Of a stretch of 64,000 nucleotides of DNA, positions 1 to 11,271 are shown one piece after another. The stretch's first letter is position 1; every line of letters begins with the position of its first letter. The notes under the pieces are model-generated. The model did no database searches, had not been told where the DNA came from, and worked only from the letters and a program-made list of their open reading frames with translations. Origin of the DNA: Cavia porcellus (Eukaryota; Chordata; Mammalia; Rodentia; Caviidae). Location of the stretch: assembly GCF_034190915.1 (NCBI RefSeq), contig NW_026947486.1:22685001-22749000 (forward strand). Direction: 5' to 3'. The translations under genes and the position numbers were made by a program.

Positions 1-36
1 TGTTTTTCTCTTTTTCCTCTTAAATAAAAAAAAAAG
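1..36 (+). mobile_element. L1 3' end with A tail (fragment cut by window edge)
   Basis: The first 36 bases are nearly identical to 9580-9618, the last bases of the L1 3'UTR at 6099-9616: a T-rich stretch, then CCTCTTAAAT and an A run. This is therefore the very end of a sense L1 whose body lies left of the window. Confidence 0.75.
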
Positions 37-117
37 AATTATGTGTGTTTCTTCTATGCAGAATATTGTAGGGTCTTGCTTTTTGATCCATTATAATAGT
101 CTGAAACTTTTTGAATG
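37..117 (-). mobile_element. L1 ORF2 fragment, endonuclease region, antisense
   Basis: The stretch matches the antisense ORF2 text at 44980-45040 (shared run around TTGTTAG/TCTTGCTT/TTGAT). It is a short piece of the 5' part of ORF2 on the minus strand. It lies between the tail of the sense L1 and the 3'UTR of the next antisense L1. It is too short and decayed to code. Confidence 0.5.
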
Positions 118-904
118 TTACTTTAAAGAGATTAAGACAAAAGAGGACAGAACAAAGCAGATCAGAAGAAAACAATATTCTTCATCACAAGGCAACCAGA
201 TATGAACAATAGCTACAATAATGTCTTTTTCTTTGAAATAGTTGGACATACTTTCAATTTCAATAGTATCAAATATAACAAAATAGTATAAAACCATTCA
301 AGAGAACGAAAGTATTGCAGGGCATTCAGAACCAAATAACAGAAATGAACAATGGCTACTTTATTATCTCATTTTCCATAAAAATTTGTTTATACTATCA
401 CACATATTATAATCCAATAAGACACAACATGATAAAACCAATGGAAATAGAAGAACAAAAGCATGGTAAGATTTCAAAGCAATATGATATTAAGTCAGCA
501 AAGGGTGTCATAATGTCTTGTTTTCTTGAAAACAGCTGTTCATACACCACACATAATAAAACCAAACAAAACAGAATAAAACCATTCCAACTAATGAATG
601 AAAACATTATAAGGCTTCAAAGCAATGTGATGGGGAACCATGATTACCATAAAATCTTATGTACTCTTACCATTTCTTACACTAGTGAGACTACACAATA
701 TTTATACATGTGAGTTTGATTTATTTCACTTATGAGTATGGTCTCAAGTTGCATCCATTTATTTATAAATATGGCAATGTGCTCATTCTTCATAGCTGAG
801 TAGTACTCCATTGCATAAAAATACCACATCTTTTTAATCCATTCCTCAGTTGATGGACACTTAGGTTGTTTCCAAGATCTGGCTACTACAAAATGTGCTG
901 CTAT

Positions 905-989
905 TAGGCCAGGGGGTTAGCTCAGTGTCATAAGCGCCTGCCTGGCAAGCATGAGGTTGTGAGTTCAATCCCTGGTATTACAAAAAAAA
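905..989 (+). mobile_element. ID-like tRNA-derived SINE (copy 1)
   Basis: The copy has a tRNA-like head: an A-box (GGTTAGCTCAGTG) near 916, the CATAAGCGCCTGCC core, a B-box-like GAGTTCAATCC near 961, and an A run. Target-site duplications flank it: AAATGTGCTGCTAT at 891-904 and AAATGTGCTACTAT at 990-1003, one mismatch apart. It landed in the 3' part of the antisense ORF2. It is more diverged than the other copies (GGCAAGCATGAGG in place of TGCAAGCAGGCGG). Confidence 0.9.
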
Positions 990-3900
990 AAATGTGCTAC
1001 TATGAACATGGGTGCATTTATATCACTATGATATAATATTTTCGGGTCTTCTGAGAATATGCCTAGAAGTGGAATAGCTGGGTCAAATGGAACTTCCAAT
1101 CCCAGCTTTTTGAGGAATCTCCAGACTGACCACCATGATGGTTGCACCAGTTTACACTCCCACCAACAGTGCAGGAGAGTTTCTTTTTCCCCACAGCCTC
1201 TCCAGCATTGCTTGTTGGTAGTTTTCTTGATCCTGGCCATTCTTTGTGAAGTGAGATAGAATCACAGATTGTTTTAATTTGCATTTCTCTAATAACTAAT
1301 GATGATGAACATTTTTATGTATTTATTTTCCATTTGTATTTCTTCATCTGAGAACTCTGTATTCATCTCAGATGCCCAATTTTGGACTGGGTCTTTGAAT
1401 TTCGGGAGTCTGATGTTTTTTAAATTCTTTATCTGTTTTACACAGAAATCCTTTGTCTGAGGGATAGTTCACTAAGATTTTTTTACCGAGTTTGTCGATT
1501 TTCTTTTCACCATGCTGGAGATTTCATATGACATGCAGAAATTCTTTAGTAAGATGTGATCCCAGTTTTTGATTCTGGGAAGTATTTCCTGTGCAATTTG
1601 ATTCCTGTTCATGAGTTCTCTACCTACCCCTATGTCTTCAAGATTTTTACCTAATTTATCTTTGAACAGATTTACTGTTTCTGTTTTAATATTTAGATCT
1701 TTGATCCATTTAGATTTTAGTCTAGTACATGGTGATAGGCAAGGGTCTGTTTTTAGTTTTTGGCATATGGTGCCAGTTTTCCCAGCACCATTTATTAAAG
1801 AGATTGGTATTCTTCCAATGATCATGTTTGGCCCCTTTAACAAAGATAAGGTGGTTGAGTGTGTTTGTAGCTGTGGCTGTATCTTCGAATCTATTCCTTT
1901 GATCTTCAGATCTGTTTTTATTCTACTACTATGTTGATTTCATTACAATAGCTTTGTAGTTTAACTTCAAGTCAGCTATTGTGATATCTCCTGCCTTGCC
2001 TTTGCTGCTTAGAATTGCCATTGCTATTCTAGGTCTCTTCTGATTCTCTAGGTCTCTTCCAGATGAATTTTATGAGTGAATTCTCTAGATCTAGGAGTTA
2101 GGTAATGGTATTTTCCTTGGGATTGCATTGAATCTGTATAACAGTTTTGGGAGAATGGCAATTTTCACAATATTCATTCTTCCTATTCATGAACAAGGGA
2201 TGAATTTCCACTTTCTGAGATCCGCTTTGATTATTTTTTGAGGGTATTATAATTTTCCCTGAATAGATCTTTTACTTCTTTCATGAGATTAATTCCTAAG
2301 TATTTCACTTTTTTTGGGTGCTCGTGTGAAGAGTGTGGATTCACTTATTTCTCACTCAGTGACTTTGTTGTTAGTGTATAGGAATGCTATTGGTTTGTGA
2401 GTATTGATACATTGCTGAATTTATTTATTACATCTAGTAGTCTTTCAATGGAGTTTTGGGGATCCTCTATGTAGGCTGTCATGTCATCTGCATGTAATGA
2501 CAATTTAACTTCCTCTTTTCCTATATTACTCCTTTTATTTCTCTCTCGTCTAATTGTTCAGGCTAGTATTTCCATTACTATGCTGAATAGGAGGGGTGAT
2601 AAGGGACATCCTTGTCATGTGCCTGGTTTTAAGGTAAAGACTTTCACTTTTTGGCCATTTGATATGACGATGGCTGTTGGTTTGCCATAGGTGGCCTTTA
2701 TCATATTGAGATAAAGAACATGTATTCTAATTTTCTGTGAGGTTCTTACCATGGATGAGTGTTGGACCTTATTAAAAGCTTTTTCTACATCTATAGAAAT
2801 GATCTTGTGATTCTTACTTTTGGCTTTATTGATATGGTGGATTACATTTACTAATTTGTGTATTTTGAACCATCACCTCATGCTGGGATGAATCCCACTT
2901 GGTCGTGGGATCTTCTTGATGATTTGCTGCATCCTGTTTGCCAATATTTTACTGAGGATTTTTGCATCTCTGTTCATTAAGGAGATTGACCTATAGTTCT
3001 CTTTTTCAGTTGGGTCTTTCACAGGTTTTGGTACAAGGGTAATATTTGCTTCCAGGAATTACTTAGGAAGAATTTCTTCCCTTTCTATTTCATTGAAGAG
3101 TTTGAGGAGTGTTGGCATTAAGTTTCCTTTGTATTTCTTGTAGAATGCCACAGTGAATCTGTCTGGGCCTGGGCTCTTCTTTGTAGGTAAGGACTTAATT
3201 ACATTTTCAATTTCATTTATAGAATTTGGGTTACTCAGTAGTTTTCCAGCTTCTTGACCCAGCTTTGGTACTTCATATGTTTCTAGGAATCTGTCCATTT
3301 GTTCTGTGTTATAAAACCTATGAGAGTAGAGGTTTTTGAAATAGGTGTTGATAACCTTCTGTATTTCCACAGAGTCTGTAATGATTTTGCCTTTTTCAAT
3401 CCTTATTGCATGAATCTGAGTTTTTTCTTTCCTGTTTTAAATAATGTTGGCTAGGAGTTTATCAATTTTATTTATCCTTTCAAAGAACCAACTCTTTGAT
3501 TCATTGATTCTTTGAACTGTTTTCTTAATCTCTATTGCATTAATTTCTGCTCTGATTTTTATAATTTCCTCCCTTTTTTGGCTTTGGGCTTGCCTGGTTC
3601 TTCTTTTTCTAGATGTTTGAGGTGTAGCATCAGGTTGTTATTTATGTTCATTCTGTCTTCCTGATGTGGAAACTGAGTGTAATAAATTTTCCCCTGAGGA
3701 TCACTTTCATTGCATCCCACAGATTCCAGTAAGTTGTATTTGTATTTTCATTTGTTTGTAGATATTGTTTAATTTCTTATTTAATTTTCCCAGTGACCAA
3801 CTGATTGCTCAAGAGTGTATTATTCAATTTTCATGTGTTTGTGTGGGCTTGTAGTTTCTTTTATCATTAATTTCTAATTTCATGGATCTGATAACATTCA

Positions 3901-4156
3901 TGAGAGAATTTCAACTGTTTTGCATTTACTTAAGTATGTTCTGTGGGCTAGTATATGGTCTATTTTAGAGCATGTCCCATGTACTGCTGAGAATAATGTA
4001 TATTCTAATGTTATTGGAGGGAACACTCTGTATATGTCTATCTAGTCCATTTGTTCACAGGTGTGATTCATTTCTGTTATTTCTTTGCTGCTTTTCTGTC
4101 TGGTTGATCTGTCTCTTTGTGTCAGTGGTGTGTTAAGGTCTCTTGTTATAATTGTG

Positions 4157-4521
4157 TTACTGCCCGCAACTCCCTTGATTGAAGAAGGTCACTGTGCATG
4201 GTCTCTTTTGGCCCACAAAACCTCCCAAACATAGACTAGTGTGGCCGGAAGCTGGGCAGGCACTTAACCACTGGGAGTGATGATATTAAACTCTCCTGGG
4301 GCTTGCACTGGTGTGCTGGAACTCACCTCTAGCAGCCCTAGTTCCCCTCGGGAGCCATAATCTTAAACTGTCCCTGTGCCTTCTCTGGTGTTCTGGAACT
4401 CACCTCCTGTGGCCTCAGCTCCAGGGCTGAAAGAGGATTGCTCAGGATAGTCCAGTTAAGCCATAGAAACCTGCTGAGCCTCGTATAGTGTGGCTGAAAG
4501 CTGGGTGGGCACTTAACCACT
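4157..4521. repeat. GC-rich block with internal tandem repeats inside antisense L1 ORF2
   Basis: The AT-rich antisense ORF2 text is broken by about 365 bp of GC-rich DNA. Two repeat scales are visible: an element beginning GTGGCCGGAAGCTGGG recurs 249 bp apart (4241 and 4490), and GGAACTCACCTC recurs 77 bp apart (4318 and 4395). GC-rich tandem monomers are typical of rodent L1 5'UTR promoters, so an L1 5'UTR fragment is the best guess, but I cannot align it to another copy here. Roughly 100 bp of ORF2 seems to be missing at the site. Confidence 0.5.
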
Positions 4522-4639
4522 CTAGTGTGTTTCCTTTGATTGGTGAATTGAAACCATTAATATTGATAGTTATAAATGGTGTGCATTGATTTATCTTTGT
4601 CATGTTATTTTCCTTTTGTTGGCTTCCCCTCTTTCCCTC

Positions 4640-5310
4640 TGTTTAATTGTCTCCTTGCCTGATGGGTTCCATTTGTTGGGGATCATGGAATTACAGGTCT
4701 TGTTATCTCTTTTTAGAATGTCTTTCAGAACATTTTGGAATGCTGATTTAATATTCATTAATTTCTTCAGGTGTTCTTTGTCATGGAAATATGTTATTTT
4801 GCCATCAATTTAAAAATTAGCTTTGTGTGACACACCATTTAGGCTGGAGATTGTTTTCTTTTGAGTCATAAAATACTTAACTCTAAGGTCTCCTTGACTT
4901 GAGGATTGCTATTGAGAATTCTGCTTTGATCTGATGGCCTTTCTTGATGAATGATTTGTTTATACTCCCTAAAAGTTTTAATATTCTTTTTGTGTTTAAT
5001 TTCTGGAATCTTGACTATCATGTGCCTGGATGTAGATTTTTTTTTGATCATGGCTAGTTGGAGCTCTATATGCCTAACTTATCAATATGTCAAATTCTTT
5101 CTCCCTGCCAGGCAAGTTTTCTGTACTGACATGGGTGAACAGTTTATACTTTAATGTCATTTTTGCTCTCTTCTGATTTTTTAGTGACTCCAATCAATTT
5201 TATGTTATTATTCTTTACATATGTTACTCTTCTAGCAGCTTCTGAGTGGATTTCTCATGGTCCTTTGTTATTTTTAAGAAATATTTTCCTGATTGCTAAC
5301 TTCAAGTCTG
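4640..5310 (-). pseudogene. L1 ORF1 pseudogene (C-terminal and central part)
   Basis: Minus-strand text matches the L1 ORF1 RNA-binding region seen better preserved at 14185-14862. Shared elements include a segment like SRHMIVKIPEIKHKKNI (about 5020-4970) and the TLELS-type segment near the C terminus. ORF1 protein is the nucleic-acid chaperone that coats L1 RNA. Multiple stops and indels break this copy. It lies in the normal place, 5' of ORF2 on the minus strand. Confidence 0.7.
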
Positions 5311-6083
5311 TCTTCTGTACCTGATATTTTATTCTCCCATCATGGTAACCAGGACCAAGGTGAAACATGCAGGAAGACCCGGAGAACAGCAGGACCACCA
5401 CCACACAGTGGGGTCTCCAGTCAGGAAATATACAATTGATGGGTGGGACTAGAGACATGAAATAGCCAGAAGCAATGGCTACGGTGCAAGGCAGCAAGTG
5501 ATGAGTTAGTTAAACCACCACTGTACGTGGGGATAAAGACATACAGAATATAAATGGGGTGGGTTAACCTCCCTACTTTTTTCTTTTCTTTTCTTTTCTT
5601 TTTTGACTCTATTCTGTTTTGTCTTGTTTTGTTTTACTTTCAGACTGCTTGCTGTTTTTCTCTGTATGTGATTATGTTTCCTGTTTTTCTTTTTCTCTTT
5701 TTCTTTCATGATTAGATGTCTAACATTTTTTGGTTTTATACTACTTGTTGTATTTCATTCAATGATCAATTATCAATTATTGATTGGTTTTATGATGTTT
5801 TCATGTGACAAAGCAGTATCTCTTTTCCTTCTGGTTAAATTCAACACTCCTAGGCTTTTTCTTGCAATTATAGTCTCTTTTGTCCTACAATCACCTACAT
5901 CTTGGATGATCATCCTACCCCCTTCATTTCTTATCCCCATTCATTTCTTCAACTATGTACTATCCCTCTTAAACCATCCACACAGCGAGGGAAAATCACT
6001 CTATTAAGTGGTAAATCAATCCATAAAAGTGCCTGGTATAAGGTAGATTGTACTATATAATTGTAGAACTTGCTCTTATGGCT
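5311..6083. other. Unassigned interval: moderately GC-rich 260 bp, then pyrimidine-rich DNA
   Basis: 5311-5575 is richer in G+C and could be the decayed 5'UTR of the antisense L1 to its left, but I cannot align it. 5576-5608 is a (TTTTC)n simple repeat, followed by T-rich sequence to about 5710. From there to 6083 I see AT-rich sequence with no recognisable gene or repeat. Short open frames here have no family resemblance that I can name. Confidence 0.4.
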
Positions 6084-6099
6084 AAAGATATCAGGCTAG

Positions 6100-8445
6100 A
6101 CACTCCTCAAACTATTCAATGAAATTGAAAGGGAAGCAATCCTTCCTAAGTCATTCCTGGAAACAAATATTACTCTAGAACCAAAACTTGAGAAAGACCC
6201 AACTCTAAAAGAGAACTATAGACCGATCTCCCTAATGAACACAGATGCAAAAATCCTCAATAAAATATTGGCAAATAGGATCCAGCAAATCATCAAGAAG
6301 ATTATACTCCATGACCAAGTGGGATTCATCCCAGGAATGCAGGGATGGTTCAACATATGTAAATCAATAAATGTAATCCACCATATCAATAAAGCCAGAA
6401 ATAAGAATCGCAGGATCATTTCTATAGATGCAGAAAAAGCCTTCGATAAGGTCCAACTCTTATTCATGATAAGAACTTTACAGAAAATTGGAATAAATGG
6501 TCTTTACCTCAATATAATAAAGGCCATTTATGACAAACCAACAGCCAGCATCATACTAAATGGCCAAAAATTGAAAGCCTTTACTTTAAAATCGGGTACA
6601 AGACAAGGATGTCCTTTATCACCACTCCTATTTAATATAGTACTGGAAGTACTAGCCAGAGCAATTAGGCAAGAAAGAGAAATAAAAGGGGTAAAGATAG
6701 GAAAAGAAGAAGTTAAATTATTATTGTTTGCAGATGACATGATACTCTACATAGAAGACCCCCTAAACTCCATTGAAAGACTCTTAGATAAAATAAATAA
6801 ATTCAGTAATGTGGCTGGATACAAAACCAATACTCAGAAATCAATAGCATTCCTATACACGAACAACAAAATTACAGAGAGGGAAATAAGAGAAACTGGA
6901 CTATTCACATTAGCAAGAAAGAAAATGAAATATTTAGGAATTACTCTTACGAAAGAAGTGAAAGACTTATACAGTGAAAATTATAATACACTGAAAAAGG
7001 AAATTGAAGTTGATCTCAGAAAATGGAAAGACATCCCTTGCTCATGGATAGGAAGAACAAACATTGTGAAAATGGCCATTCTCCCAAAACTGTTATACAG
7101 ATTCAATGCAATCCCAATAGAAATACCATCAACATACCTTATAGATCTAGAGAAATCACTCCTAAATTTCATCTGGAACCAGAAGAGACCTAGAATCACA
7201 AAGGCAATTTTAAGCAGCAAAGACAAAGCAGGAGGCATCACAATCCCTGACTTGAAGTTATACTACAAAGCAACAGTAGTAAAATCAACATGGTATTGGA
7301 ATCAAAACAAAGCCAAAGATCAGTGGAATAGATTAGAAGATACAACCACAACTACAAACACACTCAACCACCTTATCTTTGATAAAGGAGCCAAGCAGGT
7401 TCACTGGAAGAACCACAGTCTCTTTAATAAATGGTGCTGGAAAAACTGGCTCTCCATTTGCCGAAAACTAAAGCTAGACCCATGTCTATCACCATGTACT
7501 AAATTAAAATCTAAATGGGTCAAAGATCTGAATATTAAAACAGAAACACTAAATCTATTGGAAGACAAATTATGTAGAAACCTTGGAGACATAGGAGTAG
7601 GTAAAGAATTCATGAACAGGACTCAAACCGCACGGGAAATACTTCCCAGAATCAATAACTGGGACCACTTCTTATTAAAAAGTTTCTGCATGTCAAAAGA
7701 AATCTCCAGCATAGTGAAAAGAAAACCCACAAACTGGGAAAAGATTTTAGTGAACTCTCTCTCAGACAAGGGCCTCTTGTCTAAAACATATAAAGAATTA
7801 AAGAAACTCAGACCTCCGAAATTCAAAGATCCAATCCAAAAATGGGCATCTGAAATGAATACGCAATTCTCAGATGAAGAAATGCAAATGGCAAATAAAT
7901 ACATGAAAAAATGCTCATCATCATTGGTCATTAGAGAAATGCAAATTAAAACCACACTGAGATACCATCTCACTCTTGAAAGAATGGCCAGGATCAAGAA
8001 AACCAACAACAAATGCTGGAGAGGCTGTGGGGAAAAAGGAACTCTCCTGCACTGCTGGTGGGAGTGTAGACTGGTAAAGCCTTTGTGGAGACCTGTCTGG
8101 AGATTTCTCAAAAAGTTGGGACTGGAAATCCCATTTATTCCAGCTATTCCACTTCTAGGCATCTTCCCAGAAGAACTGAAAGCATCATACCACAGTGATA
8201 TATGTGCACCTATGTTTATAGCAGCACAATTTGTAATCACCAGATCTTGGAAACAACCCAAGTGCCCATCAACTGAGGAATGGATAAAAAAGTTGTGGTA
8301 TTTCTATACAATGGAGTATTATTCAGCTATAAAGAAGGATCACATTGAGATATTTATCAATAAATGGGCGCAGCTTGAGACCATACTCATAAGTGAAATA
8401 AATCAATCTCGCATGTGTGAATACCGAATAGTTTCCCTAATGTAA
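6100..8445 (+). CDS. L1 ORF2 C-terminal 781 codons, fully open (5'-truncated)
   Basis: The frame is open from the first base of the insertion to TAA at 8443-8445, with no internal stop. The first in-frame ATG is at 6235 (736 residues). Recognisable parts are the RT block with NKILANRI and [11 protein letters not shown] (6260-6350), [10 protein letters not shown] (about 6420-6450), [10 protein letters not shown] (about 6595-6625), and the catalytic F-A-D-D at 6727-6738 with all residues kept. Further on come [13 protein letters not shown] and the C-terminal cysteine-rich CWRGCGEKG...HCWWECRL (about 8010-8070). The endonuclease domain and the first part of the protein are missing, so it cannot move by itself. 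It has no L1 promoter of its own. A catalytically plausible RT fragment could be made only if read from a neighbouring promoter. Confidence 0.9.
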   Translation, partial: TLLKLFNEIEREAILPKSFLETNITLEPKLEKDPTLKENYRPISLMNTDAKILNKILANRIQQIIKKIILHDQVGFIPGMQGWFNICKSINVIHHINKARNKNRRIISIDAEKAFDKVQLLFMIRTLQKIGINGLYLNIIKAIYDKPTASIILNGQKLKAFTLKSGTRQGCPLSPLLFNIVLEVLARAIRQEREIKGVKIGKEEVKLLLFADDMILYIEDPLNSIERLLDKINKFSNVAGYKTNTQKSIAFLYTNNKITEREIRETGLFTLARKKMKYLGITLTKEVKDLYSENYNTLKKEIEVDLRKWKDIPCSWIGRTNIVKMAILPKLLYRFNAIPIEIPSTYLIDLEKSLLNFIWNQKRPRITKAILSSKDKAGGITIPDLKLYYKATVVKSTWYWNQNKAKDQWNRLEDTTTTTNTLNHLIFDKGAKQVHWKNHSLFNKWCWKNWLSICRKLKLDPCLSPCTKLKSKWVKDLNIKTETLNLLEDKLCRNLGDIGVGKEFMNRTQTAREILPRINNWDHFLLKSFCMSKEISSIVKRKPTNWEKILVNSLSDKGLLSKTYKELKKLRPPKFKDPIQKWASEMNTQFSDEEMQMANKYMKKCSSSLVIREMQIKTTLRYHLTLERMARIKKTNNKCWRGCGEKGTLLHCWWECRLVKPLWRPVWRFLKKLGLEIPFIPAIPLLGIFPEELKASYHSDICAPMFIAAQFVITRSWKQPKCPSTEEWIKKLWYFYTMEYYSAIKKDHIEIFINKWAQLETILISEINQSRMCEYRIVSLM

Positions 8446-9616
8446 TTAATGATTCAAATATATAAAAATATGTGGTAATCATGATTCCCCATTAGGTGGC
8501 CTTGAAGCCTTATAAAGTTTTCACTCATTAATTAGAAAGGCTTTATTCTGGGCTTCTTGATATGGAAATATTTGAAGCTAGAGTATATGAAGTTTTATCC
8601 AAATATTTCAAGGAAAAAGACAGACACTATGGTAACTACTATTAAGTCGGTTTATCTGGTGGTGAAGTACTAGGTTGCTGAAACAGTCATGCTTTGACCT
8701 CTATTGTTATATTGTTATGTCCTGTTTTATCTCAATCTCCCCCTTATTCTTTTAAAAAAATTATTTAGTCATTTCTTATGTTTGTCTTAATTAAAGAAAA
8801 AATTTAAAAAATTAGGATATATAAATAGTAACTCTTTTTGATTTCCTATTAACTTGTTTTGAAGTCCTGTAATACCCCCACGATCTTGTTTTGACCGATT
8901 AGACTCTGTTCCATTCTATATGATAGTATCAAGTTTGAAGACATAGGCAACTACTTTGAAGACAATAAGATTCATTAAGTTACCCATTCTAGTTTGACTA
9001 TTGTCTTCTTTGGAAGTCCTGTAATGTTTATAATGCCTAAGTTTTATTCGTCTTGTTCTCTACTGTTTTGTCCAACTTTATAATATCTAATGAGATAGAC
9101 AATTCTTTTTAAGGAAACAAGAGACAACGTTGATAACCATTGTTGATAACCTTGTACTCTGTTCTACACCATGTGCTATGTCTATCCTTGGTTTTGACTG
9201 ACAGCTTTGTTTTGCCATATTTGACTGTATTCTCTCCCCCCCCCAAAAAAGTAATAAGCACTAAGGAGTAATAAAATCCAAAATGTGTAAATTTTGTTGT
9301 AAAAAAGAGAGGGAAAAAACAAAGAAAAAGAGCTCTAACGGATATAACAGCAAGTGTGTTTAGGGATGTTAAATAGCTGACTATATCAATGTTTTTGGAT
9401 CATTGAACACAGCTGTTTGCAGTCTCCCTGTTTGAATGTCCACCTTGTATTCTTTGATACTGTGATTTGAGCAACTATTTTCAAGATGATAATATGTAAT
9501 CTATTAACAGGTGATTTCTTACTGTTATGTTTTTTTGGTAGTTCTGTATTACGTGTACCCTTACACCGCTTTGTTTTGTTTTGTGTTTTTCTCTTTTTCC
9601 TCTTAAATTAAAAAAA
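8446..9616 (+). other. L1 3'UTR, long (1.17 kb) form
   Basis: AT-rich non-coding tail of the L1 above. It contains a C run (about 9235-9245) followed by A-rich DNA, and ends in CTCTTTTTCCTCTTAAATT plus an A tail. The reverse complement of its last part is found at the left end of the half-L1 at 12176-16408, so both elements share the 3' end that the reverse transcriptase must recognise. Confidence 0.8.
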
Positions 9617-9631
9617 AAAGATATCAGGCTA

Positions 9632-10530
9632 ATAGTTACCACAATTTTTCACTAGCCAGGCTGCACATGGATTTATTTTTATTGAAAGCTACACTACTTT
9701 CACAACGATGTCATGCCTATTATAACCATTTTTTTTTCTTTTCTGTATGACAACACTGCAAATGTAAGTGGTCATACCCATCACCATCACCAAATACCAA
9801 AGGAATAGGCAATGAGTAAAATAGATAGGACTCTACATTGTTAATATGTTAGAGGGTAGAATCTTGGGATAGAAAGATCAAGACCATCTACATCTAAAAG
9901 AAAATCCTGAGGAACAGACGCTTCCTAGGAAAGCCAAGACACCAGATATACAACTATCAAACATAAGAAATCCATATGTATCAATATAGAAAACAAAGAA
10001 AAATAAAAATACAAAACAGAAAATCACCAGATAAGAAAATGCAACCCCAAATGCCTAGCCCAAAGGGAAAATTCAAGAAATCAATGAGATACAGTACATC
10101 AAATGCCAATCACTGGAACCCTCTGAAATGATAGCAGCAGAAGGAAAAAAAAACAAATGGAAGAGGCCACACCAAAAAAAAAATGGTTTCTAAGGTGCAA
10201 AACGACAATCAAAATAAAGACTCTAAAGCAAACTCACACACAAATTAGAGCTCAGAAAAATGGTGTGAAGCATGAATGTGTAATATAGAAAAAGAAAGAA
10301 ATCAATGAAGGATACCCATACAGAAATTCAGGAGACTGAAAGCTCCATTAAAAACATATACAACAGAATGAATGTGAGGATACAATGTGAGATCTGCAAA
10401 ACATGATAGAGATTAGAGATGGGAAAGGAAGAAATAATAAACATGACAAGAAATCCAACAGCTACAATCTGAAGCAAAGGAGAATAACATAGGATTGATT
10501 AGTTTCAATGAGAAAGCCAGGGAGAGCCCA
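9632..10530 (+). pseudogene. Old L1 remnant: likely 5'UTR, then N-terminal ORF1, split by a later L1
   Basis: From about 10010 the text resembles the start of L1 ORF1: a stretch like ATGCAACCCCAAATGCCTAG parallels 62955 and 11289. Further on, GATTAGTTTCAATGAGAAA parallels 63450. The remnant stops at 10530, and the continuation of the same ORF1 resumes at 20842. 9632-10005 is probably its 5'UTR, but that is a weak call. It was split by the L1 at 10545-20827. Confidence 0.55.
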
Positions 10531-10554
10531 AAAGACATCAAAAACTGGCACTCA

Positions 10555-10945
10555 TAGGCCTGGAGTATGACCACCATGCTCCACCCTGGCTTGGGCTTCC
10601 AAGTGGCATCTGTGCCATTGCGTGCCAATGTGTGCAGGTCTAAAGAATGACTGCTGTGCCCCATCCCAGCTCAGGCTGCCATGCTGTGCCTGTGCCCCAA
10701 TGGGCTCCCCCTGTGCACAACCTCAAGGACAACCACCACACTCCACACTGCCTCAGGCTGCTGAGCCATGACTGTGCTCCTTCACTACCCCTGCATTCAC
10801 AGGCCTGGAGGACAATCACCATGCCCCACCCCAGCTCAGGCTGCTCTGCCACACCTGCACCCTGACAAGTTCCCGCTCCCCCATGCCCAACACCTAGGGA
10901 TGACTGCCACGCCCCACCCTGGCTCAGATCACTGCCTCGCCTGTG
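10555..10945 (+). promoter_or_regulatory. L1 5'UTR tandem repeats, five units of about 83 bp
   Basis: A core resembling GACCACCATGCCCCACCC recurs with starts near 10569, 10649, 10731, 10814 and 10902, a spacing of 80-88 bp. The region is GC-rich compared with its surroundings and sits directly 5' of ORF1. Tandem monomers in this position act as promoters in other rodent L1 families; that this array did so is inferred. Open frames across it on both strands are by-products of the GC content. Confidence 0.75.
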
Positions 10946-11271
10946 GTCTGATGTTGACCTCAATATACTGACCCAGACTACAGCCGCACCTACCCTCCGT
11001 ATCTCTTAGACCAAGCACTGCTGTGAATGTTTGGCTCTCCCACTCCCTCCCAGAACCTTGAACTGCAGTGGATTTGCCATGCTGGTTTGAGGGAGACTTG
11101 GTGGCCCCTCACCCAGACAGAGGACCCTAACACGTTCCAGTAAGTATGTACCCAACAATTGGCCAGACATCAACCACAGAGTAGGACCCTAAGAGACACA
11201 TCACCAAGAGTTGTGACTACTTGGATTGTATTTGTCTAACTACTAGTTAGATATTGGCCCAGAAGGTGGAA

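Larger units (their letters stand above)
677..4600 (-). pseudogene. L1 ORF2 pseudogene (endonuclease-reverse transcriptase)
   Basis: This was the L1 ORF2 protein, a nicking endonuclease plus reverse transcriptase that primes cDNA from the nicked target. The minus strand shows the C-terminal cysteine-rich block (CWRGCGEKE...HCWWECKL, about 1200-1115) and PAIPLLGIF (about 1065). It also shows PTKKSPGP at the start of the RT domain (about 3190-3165). At about 2490 the RT active-site motif reads H-A-D-D where the family has F-A-D-D, so a catalytic-motif residue is lost. Stops and frameshifts split it into pieces of at most about 120 codons. A SINE and a GC-rich block break it further. It is not functional. 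Confidence 0.85.
118..5310 (-). mobile_element. Antisense L1, near complete but decayed (3'UTR, ORF2, ORF1)
   Basis: Read on the minus strand, the order is ORF1 (about 5310-4640), ORF2 (about 4600-677) and 3'UTR (676-118). The 3'UTR aligns with the antisense 3'UTR piece at 37808-38218. The ORF2 stop codon (TAA) lies at 677-679, just after a conserved V-S-L-V end. Two later events interrupt it: an ID-like SINE at 905-989 and a GC-rich repeat block at 4157-4521. No poly-T is visible at the left edge, so the 3' terminus may be truncated. The element is old, with many stops and frameshifts. Confidence 0.85.
6099..9616 (+). mobile_element. 5'-truncated L1 with perfect 15-bp target-site duplication
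   Basis: The 15-base sequence AAAGATATCAGGCTA occurs at 6084-6098 and again at 9617-9631, directly after the A-rich tail. That is the signature of one target-primed L1 insertion, 3.5 kb long. It starts inside the RT domain of ORF2 (5' truncation), has an open ORF2 frame to 8445 and a 1.17-kb 3'UTR (8446-9616). The identical TSDs and undamaged frame make it the youngest-looking L1 in the window. Confidence 0.95.

Noticed and set aside
7623..8261. 212-codon minus frame
   Set aside because: It is the antisense shadow of the conserved L1 ORF2 C terminus at 6100-8445.
10640..10963. 107-codon minus frame with repeated Trp/Gly pattern
   Set aside because: It arises from the 83-bp tandem repeats of the L1 5'UTR.
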